Source of the DNA: Archivesica marissinica
Lineage: Eukaryota > Mollusca > Bivalvia > Venerida > Vesicomyidae
Direction of reading: 5' to 3'
NCBI GenBank assembly: GCA_014843695.1
Contig: CM026404.1
Location: 5,955,773 to 6,019,772, forward strand
Length of the DNA stretch: 64,000 nt
Shown here: one piece after another, positions 10,849 through 24,200 of the stretch
How positions within the stretch are numbered: position 1 is the stretch's first letter
How the letters are laid out: the number at the start of each line of letters is the position of its first letter
Made by a program: the position numbers and the translations under genes
The notes under the pieces: model-generated
Seen by the model: only the letters and a program-made list of their open reading frames with translations
Told to the model about the DNA's origin: nothing
Database searches by the model: none

Positions 10849-11148
10849 GTGACGAAATCATCAGTTCCCAGTTCCAGAAATGCTGTGAAATTCACCACTG
10901 AGCAGACGATAAAACAACATGCTAAATGCAAAGGAGACATCATAGGTTTCAGCCATCACAAATCAAAGGGAGTGAGGACAGTGTATCAAACGATTGTGAA
11001 CGCCATTGGGAACTTTACTGAACCTTTTAAGAATCACGGAAGTGACAGTGATCTGTACATAATGCTTGCCACTAGGCCCGTAACTACAAGTCACTGCGAT
11101 GAACAAGATGTTCTGAATACACAAAACAAATGGAGCACACAGCAATGA
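10849..11148 (+). pseudogene. Open frame of 99 codons, unrecognised, possibly a gene fragment
   Basis: This is a non-repetitive open frame with balanced amino-acid composition, which is rare in this window. No domain is recognised. It lies directly after the piggyBac MITE, which interrupts the sequence upstream, and a stop precedes its ATG region in frame. It could be a broken exon of a transposon-related or host gene, or chance. Confidence 0.25.
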
Positions 11149-11329
11149 TAGCATTTGTACAAGCTAGATGTCAGTAGCTTTCCGCGACGACGTTAAGATG
11201 AGTTACAGGCACAGTGAGAAGCTTCAAGAACAACATTATACAAGTGATGGCAGAATGAAACATATTTGAACAATTCATCATTCTTGCTGCCCAAACATGA
11301 CATCCACATGGAGTTTACCCTTTCCTTAC

Positions 11330-11421
11330 CACAGGGATTCGGCACGTTTGGGGGTACTAGTATATATATTTAAGTACTTAAATATATATACTAGTACCCC
11401 CAAACGTGCCGAATCCCTGTG
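11330..11421. mobile_element. Perfect 92-bp palindrome flanked by 9-bp direct repeats
   Basis: The sequence is identical to its own reverse complement with no spacer, centred between 11375 and 11376 (TATTTAAGTACTTAAATA). Its outer part reads ACAGGGATTCGGCACG. TTCCTTACC occurs on both sides (11322-11330 and 11422-11430), as a target-site duplication would. This fits a foldback MITE, possibly hAT-like from the CAGGG end. Confidence 0.8.
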
Positions 11422-11430
11422 TTCCTTACC

Positions 11431-12060
11431 ATTGTGCCCTGTTCCTTGGTATATGGCAACAGCAGATCGGATGCCCGTGAAAACATAAAGGCTAGTCCAT
11501 TGCCTCGAATCAGAAATTGAGCCAAAATATAATGATGTGACACTTTACGATGGACATGCTGTTCTCAAAGTCCAACCCTGCAGAAGCTATATTTAATATG
11601 TTGCCAAAGCATGGCCTTAATATAAGTTGTCACCAGGCACAAGAATGACCACACATCCGCGCCAACGAGAATGATTACTATATAAGTAAAATGTATGATA
11701 GAGCCGAGTGTTTAGTCGCTCAAATGCATTTATGCGGTGGCGACTTTAAATAAACTTATATATATACGTACGAGCCGAGTGTTTGACGATCCATACTACG
11801 GTAAATAAGCTCAATCATCATCATCCATACTACCAAGGTTTTGGTTCAAATATCATCAAAACTTTACATTTGCATATAGTTACTATATGGCGCGGTGGGG
11901 TAGTGTTTCTCATATCAGTTCATGACCTAATACCTTTGTTGTCTCTACGTTTTCATATAATTATAATACATATCGTCTGCATTTTAAAAAGCGGCTGCGT
12001 TTAGCACGACACTCAAATAAACGTAAAATCTTTATCTCAACCAGCCGATCATAATATAGT
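11431..12060. other. Intergenic stretch with no recognised gene
   Basis: Only short remnants are visible. A family B tail-like piece (GCGCCAACGAGA, near 11660) and a duplicated segment, ACGAGCCGAGTGTTT (near 11702 and 11770), were noted. Confidence 0.35.
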
Positions 12061-12229
12061 ATCAACCACGCATAAAGAACGCCTTCATCACTTGCCCCGC
12101 CCAGGGTTAGGGTCAAAACGCGTGGTTGATGTCATTATTCAGTTGGGTGGTTGAGAAAAAAGGCTTACCTCAAATAAAGCTTACCAACAGTAAACTTCCG
12201 GTGGTAGAAAATGTCAAAAATTAAGTAAA
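12061..12229 (+). promoter_or_regulatory. Likely promoter and 5' leader of SDCCAG8
   Basis: This stretch holds a GC box (CCCCGCCC, 12095-12102) and an ETS-type motif (ACTTCCGG, 12194-12201), the latter about 30 bp before the ATG. An 11-bp inverted repeat, ATCAACCACGC (12061) with GCGTGGTTGAT (12120), surrounds the GC box. A five-codon upstream frame (ATG 12211, stop 12226) ends just before the main start. No TATA box is evident, and the transcription start is unknown. Confidence 0.35.
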
Positions 12230-12287
12230 ATGTATGCATATTCAGCTACAGAGGACGATGCTGAAGTATATCAGCGGACAGTTAGAG
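12230..12287 (+). CDS. SDCCAG8: SDCCAG8 coding exon 1
   Basis: This exon encodes residues 1-19 and ends in phase 1 before GTTAGT. The start has A at -3. Joined to exon 2 it reads VYQRTVRERANVSLHEL, which parallels the vertebrate YQRSLREHA segment across the junction; this is the main support for the exon. Confidence 0.85.
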
Positions 12288-15200
12288 GTTAGTTATAGTT
12301 CATGTTTTCTTCGTTGAAACAACAATGCTATTTCCCCATGTAAAAATTAAATTGTAAATTGACGTGTAGAAGCTTGTTTGCTATCACAGTGTACATAAAC
12401 CCGGATGGTAGAGTTACCGGATTTATTACTGTTCAAAACAGTTGCATGAATACAGAGTTATCAACTTCAAAGAGATACCCTTCAGTTGCATGAATACAGA
12501 GTTTTCAATTTCAAAGAGATACCCTTTAATGACAATCTAACTACGCTAACACTATCTAAAGCTAATTACATCTACTGAGGAAGGTAAAAATACCATGCAC
12601 GGCCGAGATATGTATGTTCCATTAATGTCAAACCCCTCTCGGGGACCTAGACATTTTTCCTTAGCCGACCTAAGCGATTAACCAATACTAAGCAATGTGT
12701 GTGAGGTGCCTTGCTCAATGACACTACATACATGGCCTTTCCGAGTATCGAACCCGGGACCGTTCGATTCCAAATCCGACACTCTACCACTGGACCACGG
12801 ACACCACATGAGTGTGATGTGTAGCCAACGATAACAAATACCATATAGTGGTGGAACCTATGCTAGGCGTATTCCTATGCTCGGCGTATTTTCCATTTTC
12901 ATCCATATTTAAAATATTTATATAGTTCTAGGCTAATTTCGCCGACAGAGCTGAAGTATGGTTCAATAGCATTCCGTTGAGTGTATCGGTAGGCTGATGC
13001 AACTGTCACGTGACTGGTCCAGCAGACGAATATAAACAAGTAAATCATTGGGAGAATATTTCCACCAAAACTGTTACGATGTATGAGCAATTCGGGTAGC
13101 TATCCGAATTTAAAAAATCTACACCTAACCCGAAAAATAGTTCCTATTCCATTTCTGAATAAGACCAATAAATGTTTTTACTCAATGATGTACTATATCA
13201 AAATAAGATATTCAACAAGTTATGGTGGATAAATAAAAAATAACAAGTACGCCTTGCATAGGTGCCCTGATGTCTTCAGTTCCCCATATAAAATCAGTTT
13301 CCCATATAAACCGATGCAGACTGACACCGTTGCGATAGCTGTATTCAGCAAGGTCACGTGATGAAGCTAAAACTGTCAAGACAAGAGTGTTTTGAAAGTT
13401 GTTTTCACGACTTAAGAAAATAATAATATACGGCAAGTGCAATTAACATTTTATACTGGTCATTATATATGGGATTTACGCCAAGCATAGGTTCCATCAC
13501 TCTACGCCAATATGTCTTTACACTATTGTTACATTACATATTTTTTGCCACTAGGGCCGGAATGCAGGGAGTGACTGGACAACTGACTTGAATGTGTCCA
13601 AGCTTGGGGCAGTCACAGCATTGGTGGTCAACGTGTTCCACAATGGAATCATTCTTGGCAACATAAAATAAAATTGTATAAATTATTAACCATGTACTGA
13701 GTTATGTTACATTTCTTTGGTTTTCGTAAATTCATCATGCTCAAGTTTGCCCTTCAGTCGATTCAGTCCCATGCAATTCTTGGTATATTGAAATTCTTTT
13801 TCTACATTATCTAAATCGTAGCAAAGTGTGTGTTTTCACTTGTTGAACCTGATTACAAGATCAAACATGGAATGACGCCTACTGTGTGTTCTTGATTTGG
13901 CAAGATAGTAAATACTCATCAAAATATTGTGGGACTGGGTCACCTTCATATCAAAATATTGTCTGACTTGGTCACCTTCATGCTTAGTGTCTATACATAC
14001 CGGTCCTTCTTCATGGATTTGCCTAGTTTCAGAAGAGGTCAATTGGTATTGAAATTGTATTTTGTCAGTGCTTCGAGCAGTTCATATCGGTACTAACTTT
14101 GAGCATATCAGTACTTTGAGCATATCAGTGTTTCGAGCATTTCACTCCTAATGTATTTCATGCATCCTGTTTTTAGCATGGCTAAACTGCTAAAAGTATG
14201 AAGTTTTCAACATGTTATAGGACGCACAGGATTTAGTATAAAATATTATAAACACTTGCCCTCACCGCTGCTGGTTCAAATCCCACTGTGAGGAAGCTAT
14301 CCAGATGGCTTGTAGATGATCAGTGGTTCTACCCATGTGCTCGTCAGCACCTGAAATACTGCTCGGAGGGGCACCCAGGGTCTTCCTCCACCAACAATAG
14401 CTGGAAAGTCGCCATATAACCTAAGCTGTTGGTGCAACTTTTAACCCCCAAAACAAACAAACAAAATAAAAATATTATGAAAGTTCACATTATTATTTCT
14501 AAAATATGGAATTAAGTTACATTAATGTTCACACACATCCATATCCAATGTTTCAGATCGCACATAAACATATCACCAACAAATACCAATATGTAGATGT
14601 CGGGGATATTAGCATTACCTTGATGAAGATGAAATCGGATCATCTATCTGACACGATGGATATGTGTGTGTGTGTGGTGTGGTGTGCGTGCGTGTGTGCA
14701 TGCGTGTGGTGTGGTTGTGTGTGAACATTAATGTAAATATATTGCCAAGAAATATATATTGAAATACAGCATGTACTTTGTTCAGAAAACATGATTTTGT
14801 GTAAAAAACAAAATCGTTATGCTTGAACTCAATGAGTCATTAGTCGTTTTTTCTTTTCATTTACTATCATGTCGGGAATTGCCGTAGCTAATGTTGCTAG
14901 AACATGCGCCCGACTCATTTGCATATCTTTAATTTGTCATGTTTTGTATTCACATGTACGGTATATGTAAAACGAATCGTGCAATAAAATATGATTAAAC
15001 TACAAGTGAATGAAATGCCGTCAATGCATTTTCAGAGCGAGCGAATGTCAGTTTGCATGAGCTGGATGATATTCTAACACACAGTCCTAATGCAACATTG
15101 AATACAAGTGCCCGTGCCAAAGAACAACTAAGTGCAGTCGTTCATCCGAGGAATCTCAGATGGTATGAATCTGAGGTGAGACCGCAGAAATATAAAGATG

Positions 15201-18200
15201 CTGCCAGTCACCTTCACAATGTCTTCAAAGATGAGCTGCAGGTATGTATTAATACATGTAGTTCACAATGTCCTCAAAGATGAGCTGCAGGTATGTATTA
15301 ATATGTGTAGTTCACAATGTCCTCAAAGATGAGCTGCAGATATGTATTAATACATGTAGTTCACAATGTCCTCAAAGACGAGCTGCAGATATGTATTAAT
15401 ACATGTAGTTCACAATGTCCTCAAAGATGAGCTGCAGATATGTATTAATACATGTAGTTCATTTCACACAAAGACAAGCTGCAGGTATGTATTAATACAT
15501 GTAGTTCATTTCACGCAAAGTGTGGTTAGGTGTTTACAAATTTTTACAATTTATAAATTGGTCGAGTCAGTTGGTAGAGCCTGTGCCTGAAACAAATACC
15601 CGGAGAACACCGTTGATCTTCCTCCATTATGTATAGCTGAACAGTCGCTGTAGGACCGTAACTCTTGTGAAATTCTTAATCCGAAGGCAAACAAAACAAA
15701 GAAGTTGCTATGCAGGCGCAAATAACACAGGTTTCAGTGAGTTTCAAGTGTTGCACGCTATTCTATCTTTAGTAAAGTATTGTTTTTATTCCGAAATATC
15801 CAATAATTATATACCACACGTAACGATAACAGGTAAACTTGCATATTTTCGGATAAAAAGTTTCGGATACGCTTCTTTGGACATACCCTTGGAAGTCAAA
15901 TGTTCCCGATATTTATGAATTTGTGAGGTACATGTAGTCCATTCGCGAATAATAGCAAAAATAAAAACACCGAATAAAACTGGATTTACAGTATTCTATC
16001 ATTAGTAAAGTATTGTTTTTATTCCGAAATGTCCAATACACATGTAATTATATACCACACAAAAATAAAATCCTATAATTGCAGTGTACTTTAGTTGAAA
16101 GTGTATCATGTGTTTCAGTTGCCATTGCAATATCCACAACAATATGCACAACCTCCAAGTGTTCCCCGAGGGCCTCTACCCTCGCCTGAGGAAACTGCTT
16201 CTCTGCTACAACAACACACTGCTTACATCAACCAGATTGAAGCTGAGAATAGATACATGAAGGTAATCTTATTGTTTAATGTATGCACATGGTACAAGCT
16301 AAACAGTTCTTATGACTTCCATTGCAAATGAGGCACCGGAGTGTATAATCGTGGATACATGTTTCATCATGGTGAATCAGATTGCCACTGGGCGAAGTTT
16401 TGATTTCAAGTTGCTAGGCAACTTTGGTGATGGCGTTCATTGCAATTCATGCATACAGCATTGGCACAAGCATCACTGTACAGTTAAACCTGTGTTAGTG
16501 GTCACCTCTATTAAGCAGCCAACCTGCATTAAGCTGCCAGTTTTCAGATTCCTAATATGTTACTTTGTTATATATTTTACATATTTTACCTCTACTAAGC
16601 AGCCACCTGTGCTAAGCAGCTACTTTCTGTGATTCCCTTCGCTGGCTGCTTAAGACAGGTTTGACTGTATCGTTTGAACAATCGTTTAAGGACATATCAG
16701 TTTAAAACATGTGAATCAGTCGGTACTCATTTGAGTAGGATGAACCTTTTCACATAATGATCCTATATGATTCAGCATCATTCTGTTCGTGTACATTATA
16801 TAGTGTGTAGAATATAATACCGTGTCTCATTTATATGACAAAGTTGGCAGTTTCTTATGGAGGTTGGTGCACCCAAGTACTGGTTAACCGCTGGAGCCTG
16901 CCCAGGAAAGGTGTTGTTAGGTAAACTGCCTGCCGGCGATATAGCCCAAAATGGTGCTGATGCAGGCGTAAAACCCGAAATATAACATAATAACATAACA
17001 AAATATAATACTGTTTTAGTAAACTATAAACCTATGCACCACAAACACAAATCCTGTATATATATAACGGTAGGATGAGTTTGCAACAGTCCGGATCAAG
17101 ATCCGAGATGTTTTAGAAGAAAATCAACGGCTGCACGAGGAGCTTAAGAAAAGTGTCATCGAAGAAATCACCATGGATGCCGATTTTCAGAAGGTAGATG
17201 GGTTTTAAAATGGTCGTAGTGCTTAATTACATTTGTGTGACTGGTCACTTTTGTGGGTATACTTCTGTGTTAAAATATTGAGGCGCTTTTTGCAAGAATC
17301 AAAGTCATTAAATTTTATATATTATAATTGTAGTTTTGTATCTGAAGCCCCAAATTTTGTTACGGTCCTGTGTGTTTTACGTTCATTTATCGGTGCTACC
17401 GGTTGCCCATATGAGCGACGCCTCCTGAAGAGATCAGTCATTTTAGATTTTTGGAGGATAGTGCAATGATACAGAAAGAGACCCATTCCAGAGTCTCCTC
17501 TGGATCTTTTACGTGCACGGTGTAAAGCACCGACATGAGACCTCGGTTTAAAGTCCCATCTGAAAGACTGTTAATTTTATTAGGGTCAGATGGGGGATCG
17601 AACATGCGATCCCTGGATTACCAGTCTAGCGTGTTACCACTGGACTACATATCTGTCTGTGATGTTACGGTCAATAGGGTGCAGATCAATTGTATAAATA
17701 AACCAAATACATGTCTGAAATACCCTGAAATACATGTCTGAAATACCCTGAAATACATGTCTGAAATACCCTGAAATACATGTCTGAAAAACCCTGAAAT
17801 ACATGTCTGAAATACCCTGAAATACATGTCTGAAATACCCTGAAATAGATGTCTGAAATACCCTGAAATACATGTCTGAAATACCCTGAAATACATGTCT
17901 GAAAACCAAAACCCTGAAATACATGTCTGAAATACCCTGAAATACATGTCTGAAATACATGTCTGAAATACCCTGAAATACATGTCTGAAATACCCTGAA
18001 ATACCCTACAAATACATGTCTGAAATACCCTGAAATACATGTCTGAAATACCCTGAAATACATGTCTGAAATACCCTGAAATACCTACAAATACAGTCTG
18101 AAATACCCTGAAATACATGTCTGAAATACCCTGAAATACATGTCTGAAATACCCTGAAATACCCTACAAATACATGTCTGAAATACCCTGAAATACATGT

Positions 18201-21200
18201 CTGAAATACCCTGAAATACATGTCTGAAATACCCTGAAATACATGTCTGAAATACCCTGAAATACCCTACAAATACATGTCTGAAATACCCTGAAATACA
18301 TGTCTGAAATACCCTGAAATACATGTCTGAAATACCCTGAAATACATGTCTGAAATACCCTGAAATACCCTACAAATACATGTCTGAAATACCCTGAAAT
18401 ACATGTCTGAAATACCCTGAAATACATGTCTGAAATACCCTGAAATACCCTACAAATACATGTCTGAAATACCCTGAAATACCCTATGATCATGTTTGGT
18501 ATTTGTGAAATATGCATGCCGTGAAAATGTTTTGTACATTTAGTTTATACAAATTTATTTTAGCTCGATTGCGAAACAAGTTCTTACAACTTATATTAAA
18601 TAATTCTCGCGACCTCATTCCTGATGGAATCCATCGCCACGAGGGCGAGAGAAGAGCAACATGGAATTTAAATGCCTTGTCCTAAGGGCACAATTGTAAC
18701 GGCTCCAGCGGGGCTCGAACTCTCAGCCTTTCGCACCTGAAGCGAACGTGCTACAACTGCGCTATCCACATGTTTTGTACAAAGTGATGAAACTGGGTTA
18801 CATAATAAAATGGATAATATACGACGTTTTGTAATCATTGTCATTGTAGCAGAGTTATCTTTTGTTGGCCTGTTGCTCTACCACATCGACACTTTAAATA
18901 TATTCAATTATAAACGACACTATATAAACGTCTTAGTATTTATGTTTACACTATTCATCTGACACATATATTTTAATAATCCAAGTGATAGTAATTTAAA
19001 TCCAAGTAATTTTAATTCCATCCGTTTTAATATGATCTAAAGTTAATTCCTATATGTTATAAAATTCCAGAAGTTCTCAATGTTTTTAATTTAAAGCCTA
19101 AAAACTCCCCTGCCTACTGACCCCAGTTCCTTTTTTACTACGTATCGGGCGTGTTCTTTATTTCCGTGGAATTCATGAACATCATATAACCTGAGAACAA
19201 TTAGAGCCACGTGTGTATGACGTTGCCGGCGGAGCAACTCTGTCAGTCAACGGCGCATCTCCGTCAGAACGTATATGCTGTGTAAATGTACATATATATA
19301 TAGTATTATAGTCCGCCTCCGTGGTAGAGTGGTTAAGGTCGCTGACTTGTATACCACTGTAACCTATCATCGCTGATGGTCACGGGTTCGAGCCCCGCTC
19401 AGGCCGTGTCTCATTTATATGAAAAAGTTGGCAGTTTCTTACGGAGGTTGGTGCACCCAAGTACTGGTTAACCGCTGGAGCCTGCCCAGGAAAAGTGTTG
19501 TTAAGTAAACTGCCCGCCGGCGATATAGCCCGAAATGGTGCTGATGCAGGCGTAAAACCCGAAATATAACATAACAATATAGTATTATAATAGTTGTTAC
19601 CGTATCGTGTGTTCTCACTTACAGAGCATAATTATAAACAAGGAGGTATAAGTATATATTCGTGTTATTCACGACAGTCATAAAGTGTTCAGATTTGACA
19701 GAATATGAAGGCCTTTTATTTACATTGTGCTATAAACAAATATATAACTACATAAAATTATTTATGCTTTCCAATGAAGTATAGAAATTTGTCAGTGAAA
19801 TATAACATGTTATTCCACTGGCTGCAAACAGTTGAATAATGCATTTCATTCTCACTGCTTTGCATGTGTGGTACCTAGCCCCTGCATGCTGAAGTGTTGT
19901 CAACATAAACATTTTCGGACTCAGCTGCCAGTGACATCATTAATGATTGTTTTATCCACAATGTATGTGGCATTGGTAATGGTGTCGAGAGGTGCTTCTA
20001 TGAGGGAAAGGGTTTATGAACATTGGTTTGGCTACTACATTGTCAATGTATGTGGTATTGGTAATGGCGTCGAGAGGTGCTTCTATGAGGGAAAGGGTTA
20101 AGATATTGCTATTTAATGTTGCCCAGCTATTGCCTACTGGTCATGTTTGTTCGAACTGTAGGTAACCAGTGAAATAGACCGGACAGTTGCTGATACAGAC
20201 GGTCCATTACCAAGAGGGAGTGTACGGCAGTGGCAGATTGAGTTGGTATGTTAAATTATATTATAATTTGATGAGGGAACTCGTGTGTGTCCCGAGGTTG
20301 TGTGTAGATGGGACTGCAATAAATCTCGTCCAGATATTTCAAGACTCTTGTCGAGACTGCAGTGGTATTTTGTTTTAGTAACGCGTACATAAGTTGGATA
20401 ACTAACTACTGTTGTGCATGTACTTTAATTTTGCATAATTCACTGTCCTAAATCATCTGTGAATCATCTGTGTTGTGATTTGTAAGTGGAGCAAATAAGA
20501 TAAGATAAGATAATTGTTTATTACAGTGACTTGTGTTTTCCAACATATTTACAACATATATTCAGTTTAATGTGAAATTTTCACACCCGGCCCAACGGGC
20601 CTATAAGTCACCTTATGTTAATGGTTTTAAATAGCGTGAATATGCATCACTGAACGTAGAGTATTATTTACATAATTATTACTAAAGATAATTACTAAAA
20701 TATTTACTGAGATAATTATACCTAAAGGTAAGCGATTACAAATAACCAGAGATCATATAGGAATACTAGTAGTGTATGTAGATATACTAAGTAGATAATT
20801 ATACATTCTATGTATTGTTATGTGGATAGTACATGATATTTAACAATGTTCGATGTATACAAATGTTATTGTTACATACATGTATATAATGAGTGATATT
20901 AGAGCCTCCGTGTTCGAGCACGCCATTGCTAGAACTCGCCTTCATCAGGGCCGCAGGTTAGCTACTCGCCTTTCACCGCTATCATCAGGGCCGCAGGTTA
21001 GCTACTCGCCTTTCACCGCTATCATCAGGGCCGCAGGTTAGCTACTCGCCTTTCACCGCTATCAACAGGGCCACAGGTTAGCTACTCGCCTTTCACCGCT
21101 ATCATCAGGGCCGCAGGTTAGCTACTCGCCTTTCACCGCTATCATCAGGGCCGCAGGTTAACTACTCGCCTTTCACCGCTATCATCAGGGCCGCAGGTTA

Positions 21201-24200
21201 GCTCCCTATCCGGGACAGATGATAAAATGTTGATATGTGAGAAAGTTGTGAGTCGCATGTGGAGGTTGGCGAATTGAGTACTGGTTTCTACCCAGGAAAT
21301 GTAGGTGGCCTTGTCCACCACAACAGATTGACTGTACAATAATGCTCCAAAGTGGGCCCTGTACAAATAAAAGGAAGACATTTTTTTTGCAAACTTTTCT
21401 AGTAGTTAGAATTTAGAAAATACAAATTAAGAAAGTATAGAGTTTTTTGTTACATGTAGATATGGGCAGTATCTATATCAGCACAGTCCACCAGGCACAT
21501 AATGGAGTTGTTGCTTACAACTGCAGTGGGCTGGAGGTTATAAAACTTGTCTCCAATCTCAAACTCAGTCTCAAGCTTCTGATTGATTCAGCTGAGTGTG
21601 AAGCTCACAATCAACCAATCAAATTTCTTGAGTTCGACTTTGAGATCTGAAAAAAGTTTTATAACCTCGGGGCCTGCTGGCTGTACCAGGCTTTATTTAT
21701 TTAGTTCTATGCATATTAAAACAATTATTTTCAGGAGAAATTAGGTGCTCTGCATAACTCCAAAACAGAGAGATTAGAGAGCCAGCTAGCCCATGCAAGG
21801 TAAGATTAACCCTTTGTCTGTGGAGTATATAAAATCACATTGCAAGCAACATAGATATAGATCAGCCGCAGCATAGCACCCTGTCTGATCAGGATCTGTG
21901 TTGTTTGCTATTCACCAAGTGATTTAGCTCTGCATAACTCCAAAACAGAGAGATTAGAGAGCCAGCTAGCCCATGCAAGGTACGATTAACCCTTTGTCTG
22001 TGGAGTAAATAAAATCACATTGCAAGCAACATAGATACAGATCAGCCGCAGCGTAGCACCCTGTCTAATCAGGATCTGTGTTGTTTGCTATTCACCAAGT
22101 GATTTAGCTCCACTATCTGAATAGCAAACAGCGTAGAGCCTGATCATCTGGCTCTATGCTGTTTGCAAAGTGATTTTATCTGCTGCTAGCTTGCAAAGGG
22201 TTAAGTCCAAAGTGTGGCAGGGAGAGCTCCCTGAGATTGTGTCTCCTCAGGGAATGCTTAATGGACATAGACAACTGCAGCTGCAGTGTCCGTTTCAACA
22301 CTTTTGAAGTGTAATGTTACAAATCCCACTTAATAGCAGAAACGTTTTTATTCAGTTTTTATACAACTGTACTTAGAGGGACTTTTAATGGTCCGTGTGC
22401 ATCTAATTGCGGTAGGTGTGCATCTAATAGCTATGTGTGCATCTAATAGCTATGTGTGCATCTAATAGCTATGTGTGCATCTAATAACTATGTGTGCATC
22501 TAATAGCTATGTGTGCATCTAATAGCTATGTGTGCATCTAATTGCGGTAGGTGTACATCTAATTGTGGAAGGTGTGCATCTAATTGTGTGTGCATCTAAT
22601 AGCTATGTGTGCATCTAATTGCGGTAGGTGTGCATCTAATTGTGGAAGGTGTGCATCTAATTGTGGTAGGTGTGCATCTAATAGCAGTAGGTGTGCATCT
22701 AATTGTGGTAGGTGTGCATCTAATTGTGGTAGGTGTGCATCTAATTGTGGTAGGTGTGCATCTAATTGCAGTAGGTGTGTATCTAATTGCGGTAGGTGTG
22801 CATCTAATAGCAGTAGGTGTGCATCTAATTGTGGTAGGTGTGCATCTAATAGCAGTAGGTGTGCATCTAATTGTGGTAGGTGTGCATCTAATTGCAGTAG
22901 GTGTGTATCTAATTGCGGTAGGTGTGCATCTAATTGCAGTAGGTGTGTATCTAATTGCGGTAGGTGTGCATCTAATTGCAGTATGTGTGCATCTAATTGT
23001 GGTAGGTGTGCATCTAATTGTGGTAGGTGTGAATCTAATTGTGGTAGGTGTGCATCTAATTGTGGAAGGTGTGCATCTAATTGCTATGTGTGCATCTAAT
23101 TGCAGTATGTGTGCATCTAATTGTGGTAGGTGTGCATCTAATTGCAGTATGTGTGCATCTAATTGTGGTAGGTGTGCATCTAATTGTGGTAGGTGTGCAT
23201 CTAATTGTGGTAGGTGTGAATCTAATTGTGGAAGGTGTGCATCTAATTGCTACGTGTGCATAGTAATGTTACCATAGTGAGGCAATTACTACCGAGATTG
23301 TGATGATGTTGTTGACATTATTTTCCATTCCATGTTAACAACACCTTGCAGGAACCTAAACATGGTTTTAGACAATGTACTGGATATTATATAAAATATA
23401 TACATTACTGGCTTTTATCTGGAGTAAGCATGGGCGGCTCGAGGATTTTGGGTTGGAGGAAGGTATGAGAGGGGGGTATCCCCCTCCTGTTGGCGGGGGG
23501 CCTCCCCTGGACATTTTGTGATGTTTAGATATGAAATGGCGGCTTCTGGAGCATTCTGAGGCATACAGGTGGTTATTATATTGAATGGGTCTTGTTTTAA
23601 TTTGTTGAAAAATGAGGGTGCATTTTTTGATAGAAAGCAGAAAAACGAACTTTGGCGATTTTAGTGGGGGGGGCATACGCCGGGACCGCCCCCTGGAACC
23701 GCCTATGGTAAGTATGACCTACATTTAATTTGATGTTATATCGATCCATATACACACTTCACAATAGTTATTTTGGTATGTAAGAGTTGTCTGTCTTGGC
23801 CGTTATAGGGTCAGTCTATTTTTAGATAATGCGGATGTAACATGTAAATATTTGTATATGTTTAACATTTACACCTAATTAATACATATTTTTGAAAAAT
23901 AATTTTGTTTTCAATTATAAATTATAATAGTTAAAAGTAAGTCTGTTTAGGCTATGTAAAATTGAAAAGTTTAATACCTAAGTTGATTTATTACACATGA
24001 TTTCATTTTCCAACTACTCTGCAGGTCAATTTAGTACTAGTGGCAATTTAATTTGTATGTGGTACAAATACTTCCAAAAATGTGTATGAAGCATACTTAC
24101 CTGGTACAGGGAATACCGTGATCCTCAAGGCGGTTTCCCCAGGAAGAGGCCTTTCCATTGCACTTCGGTTTGGCTGACGCCTGCGATAGCCCCAAATGTG

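Noticed and set aside
17090..17100. Acceptor AACAG at 17089 for exon 4
   Set aside because: It breaks the frame with exon 3; the acceptor ending at 17073 fits frame and homology.
17634..18517. Minus-strand Phe/Cys-rich repeat frames
   Set aside because: They are produced by the 23-bp intronic array.
19832..20101. Plus-strand frame of 89 codons in intron 4
   Set aside because: Its second half is a direct duplication and no domain is recognised; it lies inside an intron.
22584..23277. Cys/Ser/Asn-rich and His/Leu/Ile/Val-rich frames
   Set aside because: The 21-bp repeat unit in intron 6 gives open frames in more than one phase; nothing else suggests coding.
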